NCBI RefSeq assembly: GCF_024055635.1
Contig: NZ_JAMXMB010000036.1
Coordinates: forward strand, 62,001-126,000
Direction of reading: 5' to 3'
DNA from: Microbacterium yannicii
Lineage (GTDB): Bacteria > Actinomycetota > Actinomycetes > Actinomycetales > Microbacteriaceae
DNA: 64,000 nucleotides
Part shown: in pieces, positions 8,474 through 16,447 of the stretch
Position numbering within the stretch: position 1 is the stretch's first letter
Layout: each line of letters starts with the position of its first letter
Program-made: the position numbers and the translations under genes
Notes under the pieces: model-generated
What the model was told of the DNA's origin: nothing
Database searches by the model: none
The model's input: the letters and a program-made list of their open reading frames with translations, nothing else

Positions 8474-8559
8474 CTCGGGGCGCAGCATCGGGTTCGGGGC
8501 GCGTGGTATCCGTTCGGGGCGCTTCGTGTCCGCCCCGAGGAAACGGCATCCGCCCCGAA
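8474..8559. repeat. Array of five TTCGGGGCG half-sites at about 20-base steps
   Basis: CTCGGGGCGC (8474), TTCGGGGCGC (8493), TTCGGGGCGC (8513) on the plus strand, then the inverse CCGCCCCGAG (8530) and CCGCCCCGAA (8550). Regular steps of 17-20 bases put them roughly on one helical face. The array lies 42-127 bases upstream of the lactate monooxygenase-like gene and just upstream of its -10 box, consistent with an operator or activator site. Confidence 0.6.
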
Positions 8560-8588
8560 CCCGCGGGGGCGCTGCGTGCACCGGTGCG

Positions 8589-8594
8589 TAGGCT
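8589..8594 (+). promoter_or_regulatory. -10 box for leaderless lactate monooxygenase-like transcript
   Basis: TAGGCT ends six bases before the ATG at 8601. The half-site array ends 30 bases upstream, covering the -35 region. Confidence 0.55.
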
Positions 8595-8600
8595 GACCGC

Positions 8601-9986
8601 ATGGCCCAAGGAAGCGCCGCTCCCCCCGACGACCCGGCCGCCGCCTCGCGCGGCATCTCGCGCCGGGCTCAGTCCGACATCTACCGCGCCGGCATCAGCG
8701 GCACCCGTCCGCGCGTTCCCGTCGACGCCGCGGCGCTCGAAGCCTCCGCCCGCAAGGCGCTGAGCGCGGAGGCATTCGCGTACCTCGCCGGGGGCGCCGG
8801 CGCCGAGCGCACGGTCGCCGCCAACCGCGCCGCCTTCGGCCGCTGGCAGGTCTGGCCGAGACCGCTGAGGGACGTGTCGTCGCGCGACCTGTCGATCGAG
8901 TTCCTCGGCGTCCGCCGCCCGACGCCGCTCCTGCTCGCCCCGCTCGGCGTCATGGAGCTCGCCCATCCCGACGCCGACCTCGCCGTGGCGCGGGGCGCGG
9001 CATCCCACGGCGTTCCGTACACCCTCTCGAACCAGGCGTCCTTCTCGATGGAGGAGGTGCGAGACGCGGTGCCGACCGCACCCCGGCTGTTCCAGCTCTA
9101 CTGGTCGGCCTCCGACGAGCTGAACGCGTCGCTGCTGCGGCGGGCCGAGGCATCCGGCTGCGAAGCGATCGTCGTGACGCTCGACACCCACCTGCTCGGC
9201 TGGCGCACCCGCGACCTGGACCTCGCGTACCTGCCGTTCACGCGTGCCATGGGCATCGCGCAGTACACGAGCGACCCCGTGTTCCGGCAGCTGGTGCGCG
9301 AGCGCTCGCGTGCTGCGGCGGCGGCCACTTCGACAGGCTCAGCCATCGCGAGGGACGGAACGGATGCCGCGGCCGGCGCCGCCCCGGCGGTCAGGCTCAC
9401 TCCGAAAGCCGTGGCCGCCGGGGTGCGCATCGCCCGCAAGGGCGCCGCGCTGACGGGCTCGACCAGCATGCGCGAGAACCTGCGCTCGCCGCTGCCGCGC
9501 GCCGCGGTCGAGACGTTCCTCGACGTCTTCTCGACACCCGCGCTGACGTGGGACGATCTGGCCAAGGCTCGGCGGTGGACGTCGCTGCCGATCATCCTGA
9601 AGGGCATCGTCCACCCGGACGACGCGATCCGCGCCCTCGATGCGGGGATGGACGGCATCTGGATCTCGAACCACGGCGGACGCCAGATCGACCAGTCGGT
9701 GCCGACACTCGAGGTGCTGCCGACGATCGCCGAGCGCGTGGCGGGCCGGGTGCCGATCGTCTTCGACTCGGGCGTGCGCCAGGGCTCCGACGTCTTCATC
9801 GCGCTGGCTCTCGGTGCGACCGCCGTCGCCCTCGGCCGTCCGTACGCGTACGGGCTCGGCATCGCCGGCGAGGCGGGTGTGGCCGAGGTGCTGCGCAACG
9901 TCCTCGCCGAGCTGGACATCACGCTCGGCCTTGCCGGGTTCACCTCGATCGCCGATGTCGACCGGCGGGCGCTGCGCGAGGTCTGA
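8601..9986 (+). CDS. FMN-dependent alpha-hydroxy acid oxidase, lactate 2-monooxygenase-like
   Basis: 461 residues, longer than typical (about 390). The FMN-dependent alpha-hydroxy acid dehydrogenase barrel is complete: AYLAGGAGAERT near residue 62, LLAPLGVMELAHPDAD, FQLYWS, TLDTHLLGWRTRDL, LKGIVHPDDA, the active-site SNHGGRQ (His and Arg) and FDSGVRQGSDV. The wording GWRTRDLDLAYLPF and the long loop before LTGSTSMRENL resemble mycobacterial lactate 2-monooxygenase (lactate to acetate, CO2 and water). About 25 extra residues around position 240-265 are low complexity and come from a dispersed CTTCGACAGGCTCAG repeat. Oxidase, dehydrogenase and monooxygenase activities cannot be separated from sequence. 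Confidence 0.85.
   Translation: MAQGSAAPPDDPAAASRGISRRAQSDIYRAGISGTRPRVPVDAAALEASARKALSAEAFAYLAGGAGAERTVAANRAAFGRWQVWPRPLRDVSSRDLSIEFLGVRRPTPLLLAPLGVMELAHPDADLAVARGAASHGVPYTLSNQASFSMEEVRDAVPTAPRLFQLYWSASDELNASLLRRAEASGCEAIVVTLDTHLLGWRTRDLDLAYLPFTRAMGIAQYTSDPVFRQLVRERSRAAAAATSTGSAIARDGTDAAAGAAPAVRLTPKAVAAGVRIARKGAALTGSTSMRENLRSPLPRAAVETFLDVFSTPALTWDDLAKARRWTSLPIILKGIVHPDDAIRALDAGMDGIWISNHGGRQIDQSVPTLEVLPTIAERVAGRVPIVFDSGVRQGSDVFIALALGATAVALGRPYAYGLGIAGEAGVAEVLRNVLAELDITLGLAGFTSIADVDRRALREV
9329..9375 (+). repeat. Dispersed CTTCGACAGGCTCAG repeat inside the oxidase gene
   Basis: CTTCGACAGGCTCAG starts near 9330, followed by GGACGGAACGGATGCCGCGG. It encodes a low-complexity Ser/Thr/Ala/Asp loop absent from typical family members. 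The same core is inverted at the 5' end of fgd (43829-43850). Confidence 0.6.
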
Positions 9987-9998
9987 GCCGCGGTCCGG

Positions 9999-10697
9999 TC
10001 AGCGCGGGCGGCCGTCCGCCGTGAAGCCGAAGACCGGCACGGCGCCCGCGGGCTCGGCGACGGGCAGCGCGTCGTGCGCCGCGTCGGGTGATCCGGGGAA
10101 GAGGATCGCGGTCAGCGCATCGGCGTCGCCGTCCTGACACGCCGTCTCGGCGTGCACGCCGATCGCGTCGGCGGCGGCCTCTCCATCCCGCACCTCGACG
10201 ACGAGCGAGGCGATGGCGAAGGCGGGACTGGATGCCTCGACCACGACGATCCCGTCGCCGGAGGCTTCCGCATCCGTCGTGGTCCAGCCCCGCGCGGTCA
10301 GCCAGCGCGCGAGGTGGTGCGCGGTCGACATCGCGTCGGCGTCGAGGGTCCAGCCCTCCGGTGTGGTGCGGCCCATGATGAAGGAGTACCCGCTGCCGCA
10401 GTCGACCGGGGCGTCGCCGTACTCCTGCACCTGCCAGTCGCCGTCGTAGAGATGCAGCTGCACGGTGCCGACGGCCGACTTGAAGAGCAGGTTGGTCTGG
10501 CGCGCGGCGTCGTAGAGGTCGTCGTCCGTCGCGCCGCTCGTCGTACAGCCCGCCAGGGCGCCCACCAGGGCGAGTCCCGCGGCGACGGCGGCCCACCGCT
10601 GGCCGCACCTCGGCGTGCGCCGCTGCCCGCACCTCGGCGTGCGCCGCTGCCCGCACCTCGGCGTGCGCCGCAACGGGGTGGGAGTCTGCTCGATCAT
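9999..10697 (-). CDS. Hypothetical lipoprotein with repeat-expanded signal peptide
   Basis: 232 residues. The ATG at 10697 has GGAGGA seven bases upstream, which fixes the start. The signal peptide has a lipobox (GALAGC, Cys51), but its n-region is unusually long and consists of three copies of the octapeptide RRTPRCGQ, from a 24-base tandem repeat. The mature domain (about 180 residues) is a soluble alpha/beta-looking domain with two Cys (DCGSGYSF and ETACQDG) that could form a disulfide; no family recognised. Divergent from the VWA lipoprotein, with which it may share a role outside the membrane. Confidence 0.75.
   Translation of the reverse strand: MIEQTPTPLRRTPRCGQRRTPRCGQRRTPRCGQRWAAVAAGLALVGALAGCTTSGATDDDLYDAARQTNLLFKSAVGTVQLHLYDGDWQVQEYGDAPVDCGSGYSFIMGRTTPEGWTLDADAMSTAHHLARWLTARGWTTTDAEASGDGIVVVEASSPAFAIASLVVEVRDGEAAADAIGVHAETACQDGDADALTAILFPGSPDAAHDALPVAEPAGAVPVFGFTADGRPR
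10603..10672. repeat. 24-base tandem repeat, about 2.9 copies
   Basis: Units start at 10603, 10627 and 10651 and are nearly identical (CCGCACCTCGGCGTGCGCCG plus CTGC). The unit is a multiple of three, so copy-number change would lengthen or shorten the lipoprotein n-region by eight residues without a frameshift. Confidence 0.85.
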
Positions 10698-10722
10698 CGC
10701 TGTTCCTCCGATCGACGGGTCC

Positions 10723-10728
10723 AGGCTA
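10723..10728 (-). promoter_or_regulatory. -10 box for repeat lipoprotein gene
   Basis: TAGCCT on the minus strand, 25 bases before the ATG at 10697. It would give a leader of about 18 bases carrying the GGAGGA ribosome site. Confidence 0.45.
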
Positions 10729-10783
10729 TGCCGCGGCCGTCGCGGCCGGGGGTCGGCGTCTGTGCGGGCGGGGTGCGGGGCCG

Positions 10784-10789
10784 TAGGCT
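10784..10789 (+). promoter_or_regulatory. -10 box for leaderless VWA lipoprotein transcript
   Basis: TAGGCT ends six bases before the ATG at 10796. Confidence 0.55.
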
Positions 10790-10795
10790 TCTGCC

Positions 10796-12655
10796 ATGCC
10801 TGCACGAGCCCGGCGTTCGTCCGCCGACAGCACCCCGTTCGCCCGGACTCGACCGCGTGCACTGGCCGCGACAGCGGTGCTCATCGCCGCGACGATCGCG
10901 CTCGCCGCCTGCACCGCCAGCGCGCCCGACGGCGGCGACCTCGGCGAGGGCGACTTCGCCGACGACGGCTGCACGAGCGTGGTCGTCGCCACCTCGTCCG
11001 AGAAGGTCAACATGCTCGACGCGCTCGCCGACGCCTTCAAGGAGTCGCCGCAGCACGAGCAGCTCGACGAGTGCGCCACGGTGCACCCCGTCAACGTCTC
11101 GTCGGGCGACGCGACGCGGTTCCTCACCTCGGGCGCGGACTGGCCCGACGAGAACCAGCGCCGCTGGCCCACGATGTGGTCGCCGGCGTCCACGGTCTGG
11201 ACCGACCGGGTCGCGGCCGCGGCATCCCCATCCCTCGTCGGTGAACCCGAATCGTTCACCCACACGCCCGTGGTCTTCGGGGTGCCCGAGACGATGGCCA
11301 AGGCCCTGGGCTGGCCCGGCACCGAGATCGGCATCGCCGACTTCGAGGCGCTCTGCCAGGACCCGCAGGGCTGGGCGAGCGTCGGCAAGCCGTTGTGGGG
11401 ATCGTTCAAGATCTCGAAGACCAACCCGAACACCTCGACCACCGGGCTCTCGGCGATCCTGATGCAGTCGTACGAGGCATCCGGCAAGACGTCCGATCTG
11501 ACGGCCGCCGATGTGGCGGCCGCGTCGGAGTTCTCGCGTGTCTTCGAGGAGTGCGTGATCCACTACGGCGACACCACCGGCAAGGTGCTGACGCGGCTCT
11601 ACGACGAGACGCAGAACGGCGCCGGGGGATCGGGCTACGTCTCGGCCGTGGCGCTGGAAGAGACATCGCTCCTCAACTACAACCAGGGCAACCCCGACTC
11701 GCACACGGTGCAACCCGGCGAGACGCTGACGCCGCCGAAGGAGAAGCTGGTCGCGGTCTACCCGTCGGGCGGCTCGATGTGGTCCGACAACCCGATCACC
11801 GTGCTCGGCGCCGACTGGGTGACAGACGTGCAGGCCGCCGCGGGTGCGGCCTTCGCCGCCTTCCTGCAGACGGATGCCGCGCAGAAGATCCTGCCCGAGT
11901 ACGGGTTCCGGCCGCTGGATGCCGCCGCCCCGCTCGGCGACCTGTTCACCGCCGAGTACGGGGTCGACCCGGCCGGCCCGGCGGTCACGCTGCCCAAGCC
12001 CGCCGTCGACGTGGTCTCGGCGGCGATCGATCAGTGGACCCAGATCCGCAAGCCGTCGTCGGTGCTCGAGGTGATCGACATCTCGGGCTCGATGGACGAG
12101 GGCATCGGCGACGGCCGCTCCAAGCTCGACGGCGCCATCGAGGGCGCGCAGTCCACGCTCGGGCACTTCCGCTCGTCCGACGAGGTCGGGGTCTGGGCCT
12201 TCACGACGGGGGTGGAGTCGGAGGCGGGGCAGAACCTCGTGGTGCTGCGCGATGTCGAGCCGCTCGCCTCGGATCGCGAGTCGGTGGATGCTTCGCTCGA
12301 CGACCTGCGGTACGCCCACCGCGACGGCACGCCGCTGTACGACGCGATCGCCGCTGCCTACGACGAGATGACGGCGCGTGCCGAGCCCGGCCGCATCAAC
12401 GCGATCGTGGTGCTGTCGGACGGGCAGGACACCGACTCGTCGATCTCGCTCGACTCCCTCGTCGCCAGGATCGGCGCCGCGTCGAAGGAGGGCGGCGACG
12501 AGGCGCCGGTGCGCATCTTCCCGATCGCCTACGGCGAGGGCGCCGACACTGCCGCGCTGCAGCGCATCGCCGAGGCGACCGGCGGGCAGTGGTTCGACGC
12601 GTCGGACGCGGCGAAGATCGACCTGGTGTTCGCGTCCGTGATCAACAACTTCTAG
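10796..12655 (+). CDS. Lipoprotein combining a solute-binding-like domain and a VWA domain
   Basis: 619 residues. Signal peptide with lipobox ALAAC (Cys39). Residues about 60-410 look like a periplasmic binding protein of the extracellular solute-binding type (LADAFKESPQ, then VFGVPETMAKALGWPG and YPSGGSMWSDNPI). From about residue 420 a von Willebrand A domain begins with an intact MIDAS start, DISGSM, followed by GTPLYDAI and VVLSDGQDTDSS, so divalent-metal-dependent ligand binding is expected. Acts on the outer membrane surface. The next gene begins 10 bases downstream. This two-domain architecture recurs in Actinobacteria beside XpaC/TelA-type genes, with unknown function. Leaderless start. 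Confidence 0.85.
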   Translation: MPARARRSSADSTPFARTRPRALAATAVLIAATIALAACTASAPDGGDLGEGDFADDGCTSVVVATSSEKVNMLDALADAFKESPQHEQLDECATVHPVNVSSGDATRFLTSGADWPDENQRRWPTMWSPASTVWTDRVAAAASPSLVGEPESFTHTPVVFGVPETMAKALGWPGTEIGIADFEALCQDPQGWASVGKPLWGSFKISKTNPNTSTTGLSAILMQSYEASGKTSDLTAADVAAASEFSRVFEECVIHYGDTTGKVLTRLYDETQNGAGGSGYVSAVALEETSLLNYNQGNPDSHTVQPGETLTPPKEKLVAVYPSGGSMWSDNPITVLGADWVTDVQAAAGAAFAAFLQTDAAQKILPEYGFRPLDAAAPLGDLFTAEYGVDPAGPAVTLPKPAVDVVSAAIDQWTQIRKPSSVLEVIDISGSMDEGIGDGRSKLDGAIEGAQSTLGHFRSSDEVGVWAFTTGVESEAGQNLVVLRDVEPLASDRESVDASLDDLRYAHRDGTPLYDAIAAAYDEMTARAEPGRINAIVVLSDGQDTDSSISLDSLVARIGAASKEGGDEAPVRIFPIAYGEGADTAALQRIAEATGGQWFDASDAAKIDLVFASVINNF

Positions 12656-12665
12656 GCGCGACCGC

Positions 12666-13688
12666 ATGATCGTGGTGACGGACGGGCAGGGCTACGTCGA
12701 CGATGCCGTCGACGGCATCGGGGCGGATGGCGTGTACGTCTCGGCCGAGGTGCCGGGTGCGGCGGCTCTGGAGGACCAGCTGCAGGCGCAGATCGGCGAG
12801 GAGTCGATCGGTGTCGCGGTGTTCTCCGACAACGCGGCCTTCGAGGCATCCGGTCCCGAGATCGTCGCCCAGCTCGCCGCCGCCCATCCCGAGTGCGACA
12901 CGATCATCGTCGCGGTGGGGGACGACCTCTCGGCGGGTTCGCGGGTGCTCGAGCAGGGCGAGGCGATGCGGATCGCCAACCAGGCGGAGACGCCGGCGGG
13001 CGACCTCGATGCGGCACTCACCGAGACGATCCAGGGGGTCATCGCGGCGTCGCCCGCGCCGGCCGGATCGGCGGACGCGGGGCCGTTCCTCGGCATCGCG
13101 ATCGGCGCTGCGGTGCTGGTGGCGGCAGCCGGTGCGGCGTGGGGCGTCCTGCGGGCTCGCCGCCGCAACCGGCCGGCGCCCGCTCGCCACGCCCTCCCCG
13201 AGCCGGTGCGCACGCACGTCCACACCCTGCAGGCGCTGACCGCCGAGTACGCGCGCGCGGGCTCGGGCGGCGTCGCCCAGGCGGGCGAGGTCGCCGCGCA
13301 GGTCGGGCTCATCGCCCAGAACACCACAGAGCTGTTCGGCCGCCTGGACCGCAAGGGCGAAGAGGGCCAGCGGTCGATCGCGGCGGTGGAGTACGGGGAG
13401 ACCCTCCGCAAGCTCACGGGTGCGCTCGACCGGGACTACCTGCTCGACATCCTGAAGCACCCGGATCTGTGGGACGACCCCGAGGAGCGCGTCCGAGAAG
13501 TCCGCACCGCGCTCTCGTCGTTCTCCACGGAGCTGGTCGAGAACATCAAACAGGTCAACGCACGCCGCGGGCTCCACTTCCAGGTGTCGCTCGACGGGCT
13601 CATGGGCCGGCGCAAGGAGCTCCAGGACTGGGACCGCGCGTTCGAGAGCGCGGACGGCGAGACCGGCCCGTCTCCGCGCGGCGACTAG
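12666..13688 (+). CDS. Membrane protein: Rv1476-like N-terminus plus XpaC-like C-terminus
   Basis: 340 residues. Residues 1-125 (DGIGADGVYVSAEVPG onward) resemble the Rv1476/DUF6676-type extracytoplasmic domain; one membrane segment follows at about 139-162 (GIAIGAAVLVAAAGAAW), then a basic stop. The C-terminal ~170 residues are helical and match the XpaC (5-bromo-4-chloroindolyl phosphate hydrolysis) group: VEYGETLRKLTGALDRDYL and VRTALSSFSTELVENI. XpaC proteins usually travel with TelA toxic-anion resistance proteins; no telA is seen here. It starts 10 bases after the VWA gene with no strong ribosome site and is probably coupled to it. The domain assignments are from memory of family wording. 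Confidence 0.7.
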   Translation: MIVVTDGQGYVDDAVDGIGADGVYVSAEVPGAAALEDQLQAQIGEESIGVAVFSDNAAFEASGPEIVAQLAAAHPECDTIIVAVGDDLSAGSRVLEQGEAMRIANQAETPAGDLDAALTETIQGVIAASPAPAGSADAGPFLGIAIGAAVLVAAAGAAWGVLRARRRNRPAPARHALPEPVRTHVHTLQALTAEYARAGSGGVAQAGEVAAQVGLIAQNTTELFGRLDRKGEEGQRSIAAVEYGETLRKLTGALDRDYLLDILKHPDLWDDPEERVREVRTALSSFSTELVENIKQVNARRGLHFQVSLDGLMGRRKELQDWDRAFESADGETGPSPRGD

Positions 13689-13719
13689 CCCCGGAGCGAC
13701 CTCCGCAGCATCCGCGGCA

Positions 13720-14754
13720 TCAGCCGACGCCGGCGCCGTCGCGCCGGAGCTCCGCCCAGGCTCCGTTCGCGACGACCGGCTCGCACACGGCCAGCACATC
13801 GGCGACGCGCTCGGGCTGCGGCGAGCCGAAGCGCACGCGGCAGACGCCCTTCGCGTCGGGGAACGGCAGCCAGTAGTCCACCATGACCCCGCGGCCTCCC
13901 GGGACACCCGGTGCGGGAAGGGGATGGATGCCGCGCACGCCCGGCATCGCCCCGCCCGCGTCGAACCGCGCGAAGCCCTCCCCGTGAGCGGCGAGGGCTC
14001 GACCGGCCGCGCTGTCCGGGTCGATCCGCCCGACGTGCCAGGAGCGGGAGGCGAGCACGACGAGGGCGTCGCCGCCGCGACCGCTCACGTGCAGATCGAC
14101 CTCTCGGGCGGCGGGGAGCGCCGCCCACTCGCGCGCGGTGTCCGAGACCCACGCGGCCACGAGGTCACGTGCCGGAGGCGCCGCCTTGCGCACTCGCTTG
14201 ACGAACTGGGCGGCAGCACGCGACCTCGCGGGGAGCAGGTCGGCCGGCACCGCGCGCTCCCACGCTCCGAGCGACATGGCGAGCCGGAAGTCGACGACCT
14301 CGCCCGCACCCCGGTCGGCGCCGGCGATCCAGGCGAGGTCGTCGTCGTCGGCCCGCGGTCGCAACGCGTCGATGACGGCGTCGACCGGGGCGGCGACCGG
14401 ATGGGGGCCGGCGGGATCGAACACCACGCGCGTGAGGGTCGCCTGATGCTGCGCGAGGAAGGGGGCGAGCTCGACGCCTCGCCGCACGTCGAACTCGCGC
14501 TGTCCGTCGCCGGCGAGGAACTGGGCCAGAGCCGTGGAGGACGAGAACAGCGCGAGGTCGGTGCCGCCCCCCTCCGGCTGGAACACGCGGATCTGGGCCG
14601 TGCCGTCGGCGCCGCGGAGCAGCGGCACCACGACGATGTCGTGGCGGAGGGCCCGGCCGATCTCGTCGGCATCTCCGCTGGCCAGCGCAGCGGCCAGGCG
14701 GGCAGAGGTGACCGCCGAAGCGGGCGTCACCGGAATCGACTCGGGATCGGTCAT
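13720..14754 (-). CDS. SseB-like domain protein (paralog 2)
   Basis: 344 residues. Start chosen at the ATG at 14754, which overlaps the upstream stop as ATGA; an upstream in-frame ATG would add 11 residues. The N-terminal ~130 residues have SseB-type features: a beta-rich fold with VVPLLRG, LALFSSSTALAQFL and VVFDPAGPHPVAAP. The C-terminal ~110 residues end in VDYWLPFPDAKGVCRVRF, which is also present in the neighbouring paralog (TIDYWLEFPDRRGLCLVSF). SseB-like domains recur beside ESX/type VII effectors, where they may be chaperone or immunity-related. Last gene of the five-gene cassette. Confidence 0.65.
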   Translation of the reverse strand: MTDPESIPVTPASAVTSARLAAALASGDADEIGRALRHDIVVVPLLRGADGTAQIRVFQPEGGGTDLALFSSSTALAQFLAGDGQREFDVRRGVELAPFLAQHQATLTRVVFDPAGPHPVAAPVDAVIDALRPRADDDDLAWIAGADRGAGEVVDFRLAMSLGAWERAVPADLLPARSRAAAQFVKRVRKAAPPARDLVAAWVSDTAREWAALPAAREVDLHVSGRGGDALVVLASRSWHVGRIDPDSAAGRALAAHGEGFARFDAGGAMPGVRGIHPLPAPGVPGGRGVMVDYWLPFPDAKGVCRVRFGSPQPERVADVLAVCEPVVANGAWAELRRDGAGVG

Positions 14755-15803
14755 CGCGTCTCCGGATCCGTGCCCGCGATCACCCACGACGACGCGACCA
14801 CGATCTCATCGGTGAGCTCGCTGATCGCCTCGCGCAGCGTGCTGTGCGGCGTCGAGAAGCTCACCAGGCACAGGCCGCGGCGGTCCGGGAACTCCAGCCA
14901 GTAGTCGATCGTCAGCACGGGGATCGACTGGGCTCGAAGTTCGGCGCTGCCCTCGGACTCGTGCGTTCGCCGAAGAAGCCGGCCGGTGGGCGTCTGGGCC
15001 ATGACCAGCTCGTCCTCGCCGGGCTGGGCACGCAGGCGATCGGCGAGCGCGTCGAGGTGGTCGCGCCCCCCGAGCGCAGGACCCAGCGGCTGCCAGTAGC
15101 GCGTCATCGACAGGGCGAGCGCGGCAGTGTCGCTGCGGCGTGTCAGGAACGCCGTCTCGCGACCGCGGCCGCCGTCGGCCACGCGGATCATACGGCGCAA
15201 CCACTGCGACAGCTGGGTCCGAAGCACCGGTCCGGCATCCAGCCCCGCGAGCTGGCGGTCGATCAGCTCGCCGATCCGCTCCTCACGCCCTGCCGTGTCG
15301 GTCAGATCGATGCGGAACCAGTCCTCGCCCAGCGGAAGCTCGAGATCCAGTGCACGGTCCGTGTCGGCGATGCCGCGCGCCAACGGCCGGGGCTCGTCGG
15401 CGGGGTCGCTGATCGCGTCGAGGATGTCGTCGACGGATGCCGCGACCGCATGCGGGCTCGCCGGGTCGAACACGACGCGGGCGATCGTCTCGCGCGCCGA
15501 TTCCAGGAACCCGGCGAGCGATGCCGCCCGCACGAAGTCGAACTCGCGCGCCGGATCGTCTGCGAGGAAGTCGCGAAGCGCGGCGGTGGTCGAGAACAGC
15601 GGCAGCTCCCAGCCCGGGCGTTCAGGATCGAGGCCGTCGAACAGCCGGATGTCGGTGCGGTCGTCGTGGCGGGTCACGGCGACGATCACCCACCCTGATT
15701 GCAGTGCGCGACCGACCGCCACCGGGTCGGATGCGGCCAGCGCGGCCGCGAGCTCGGGCGATCCGACGTCCGCGGACGCGGCGACCGGCCGGGCGCTGAT
15801 CAC
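14751..15803 (-). CDS. SseB-like domain protein (paralog 1)
   Basis: 350 residues, GTG start at 15803 overlapping the upstream stop (GTGA). Same layout as the next gene: N-terminal SseB-like region (VIVAVTRHDDRTDIRLF, LPLFSTTAALRDFL, VVFDPASPHAVAASVD), an acidic middle, and a C-terminal region with TIDYWLEFPDRRGLCLVSF. The two copies are clearly diverged tandem duplicates. No signal peptide or membrane segment, so it is cytoplasmic. Role inferred only from position behind a toxin-like gene. Confidence 0.65.
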   Translation of the reverse strand: MISARPVAASADVGSPELAAALAASDPVAVGRALQSGWVIVAVTRHDDRTDIRLFDGLDPERPGWELPLFSTTAALRDFLADDPAREFDFVRAASLAGFLESARETIARVVFDPASPHAVAASVDDILDAISDPADEPRPLARGIADTDRALDLELPLGEDWFRIDLTDTAGREERIGELIDRQLAGLDAGPVLRTQLSQWLRRMIRVADGGRGRETAFLTRRSDTAALALSMTRYWQPLGPALGGRDHLDALADRLRAQPGEDELVMAQTPTGRLLRRTHESEGSAELRAQSIPVLTIDYWLEFPDRRGLCLVSFSTPHSTLREAISELTDEIVVASSWVIAGTDPETR

Positions 15804-16447
15804 TCGGCACCCTCGGCAGGTTCCTCCGCCGGGCCCAGCGTGAGCTGCACCGTGCTCGCGCGTCGCCCCGTCCCGAACCCGAAGCGGCGGTTCACCATCT
15901 CGGTCGCCTCGATGGGCACCGTCGTCGTCCGCGCCTGCTCGAGCCGCTCGCGCGGCGCCGTCGTGTCCATCAGGCGCACGTCGCCGGCGTCGCTCCGCAG
16001 GACGAGCTGCGTGCTGCTCCCCACCGCGGGGCCGATCTCCACCGACCAGCGTCGGCCGTCGGCGTGCGCGGTGACGACGAAGGTGGCCGCTCGGATCGCC
16101 GCGAGGTCTGCACGACGCTTCGCACCGCTCGCGCTGTCGGAGCGACGCGCCTCGTCGGCGTCAGCCGATTCGAAGTACTCGCCCAGTGCGCGCAGTCGAG
16201 GATCGAGCTGCGTCTGCGCGGGAGGTTCGTCGGACGCCGTTCCGTCGACCGCGAAGACGGCGACATCCCCGCTGTGGTACTGCAGGTACACGAAGCCCGG
16301 CCCGATCCCGCCTCCCGGCTCGATCACCTTCGCCCAGGACGGGCCGGCGTCGATCGCGACCTGCCGGTGGACGACCGCGACACCGCTGCCGTCGCCGCGG
16401 TACAGGGCCGCGGGATACGGGAAGGTCAGCCGGTCGATGCGCGTCAT
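15800..16447 (-). CDS. Unrecognised cytoplasmic protein, candidate immunity factor
   Basis: 215 residues. ATG at 16447 overlaps the stop of the toxin-like gene (ATGA); the long upstream extension in this frame is antisense noise. No signal peptide or membrane segment; mixed alpha/beta, with a charged helix in the middle ([20 protein letters not shown]) and beta segments at both ends ([30 protein letters not shown] strands). I do not recognise a family. Its place directly after, and coupled to, the toxin-like gene is where immunity proteins normally lie, so that role is a reasonable but untested inference. Confidence 0.6.
   Translation of the reverse strand: MTRIDRLTFPYPAALYRGDGSGVAVVHRQVAIDAGPSWAKVIEPGGGIGPGFVYLQYHSGDVAVFAVDGTASDEPPAQTQLDPRLRALGEYFESADADEARRSDSASGAKRRADLAAIRAATFVVTAHADGRRWSVEIGPAVGSSTQLVLRSDAGDVRLMDTTAPRERLEQARTTTVPIEATEMVNRRFGFGTGRRASTVQLTLGPAEEPAEGAE

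Noticed and set aside
10603..10672. CRISPR array
   Set aside because: Units are contiguous 24-base tandem repeats without spacers and lie in a coding signal peptide.
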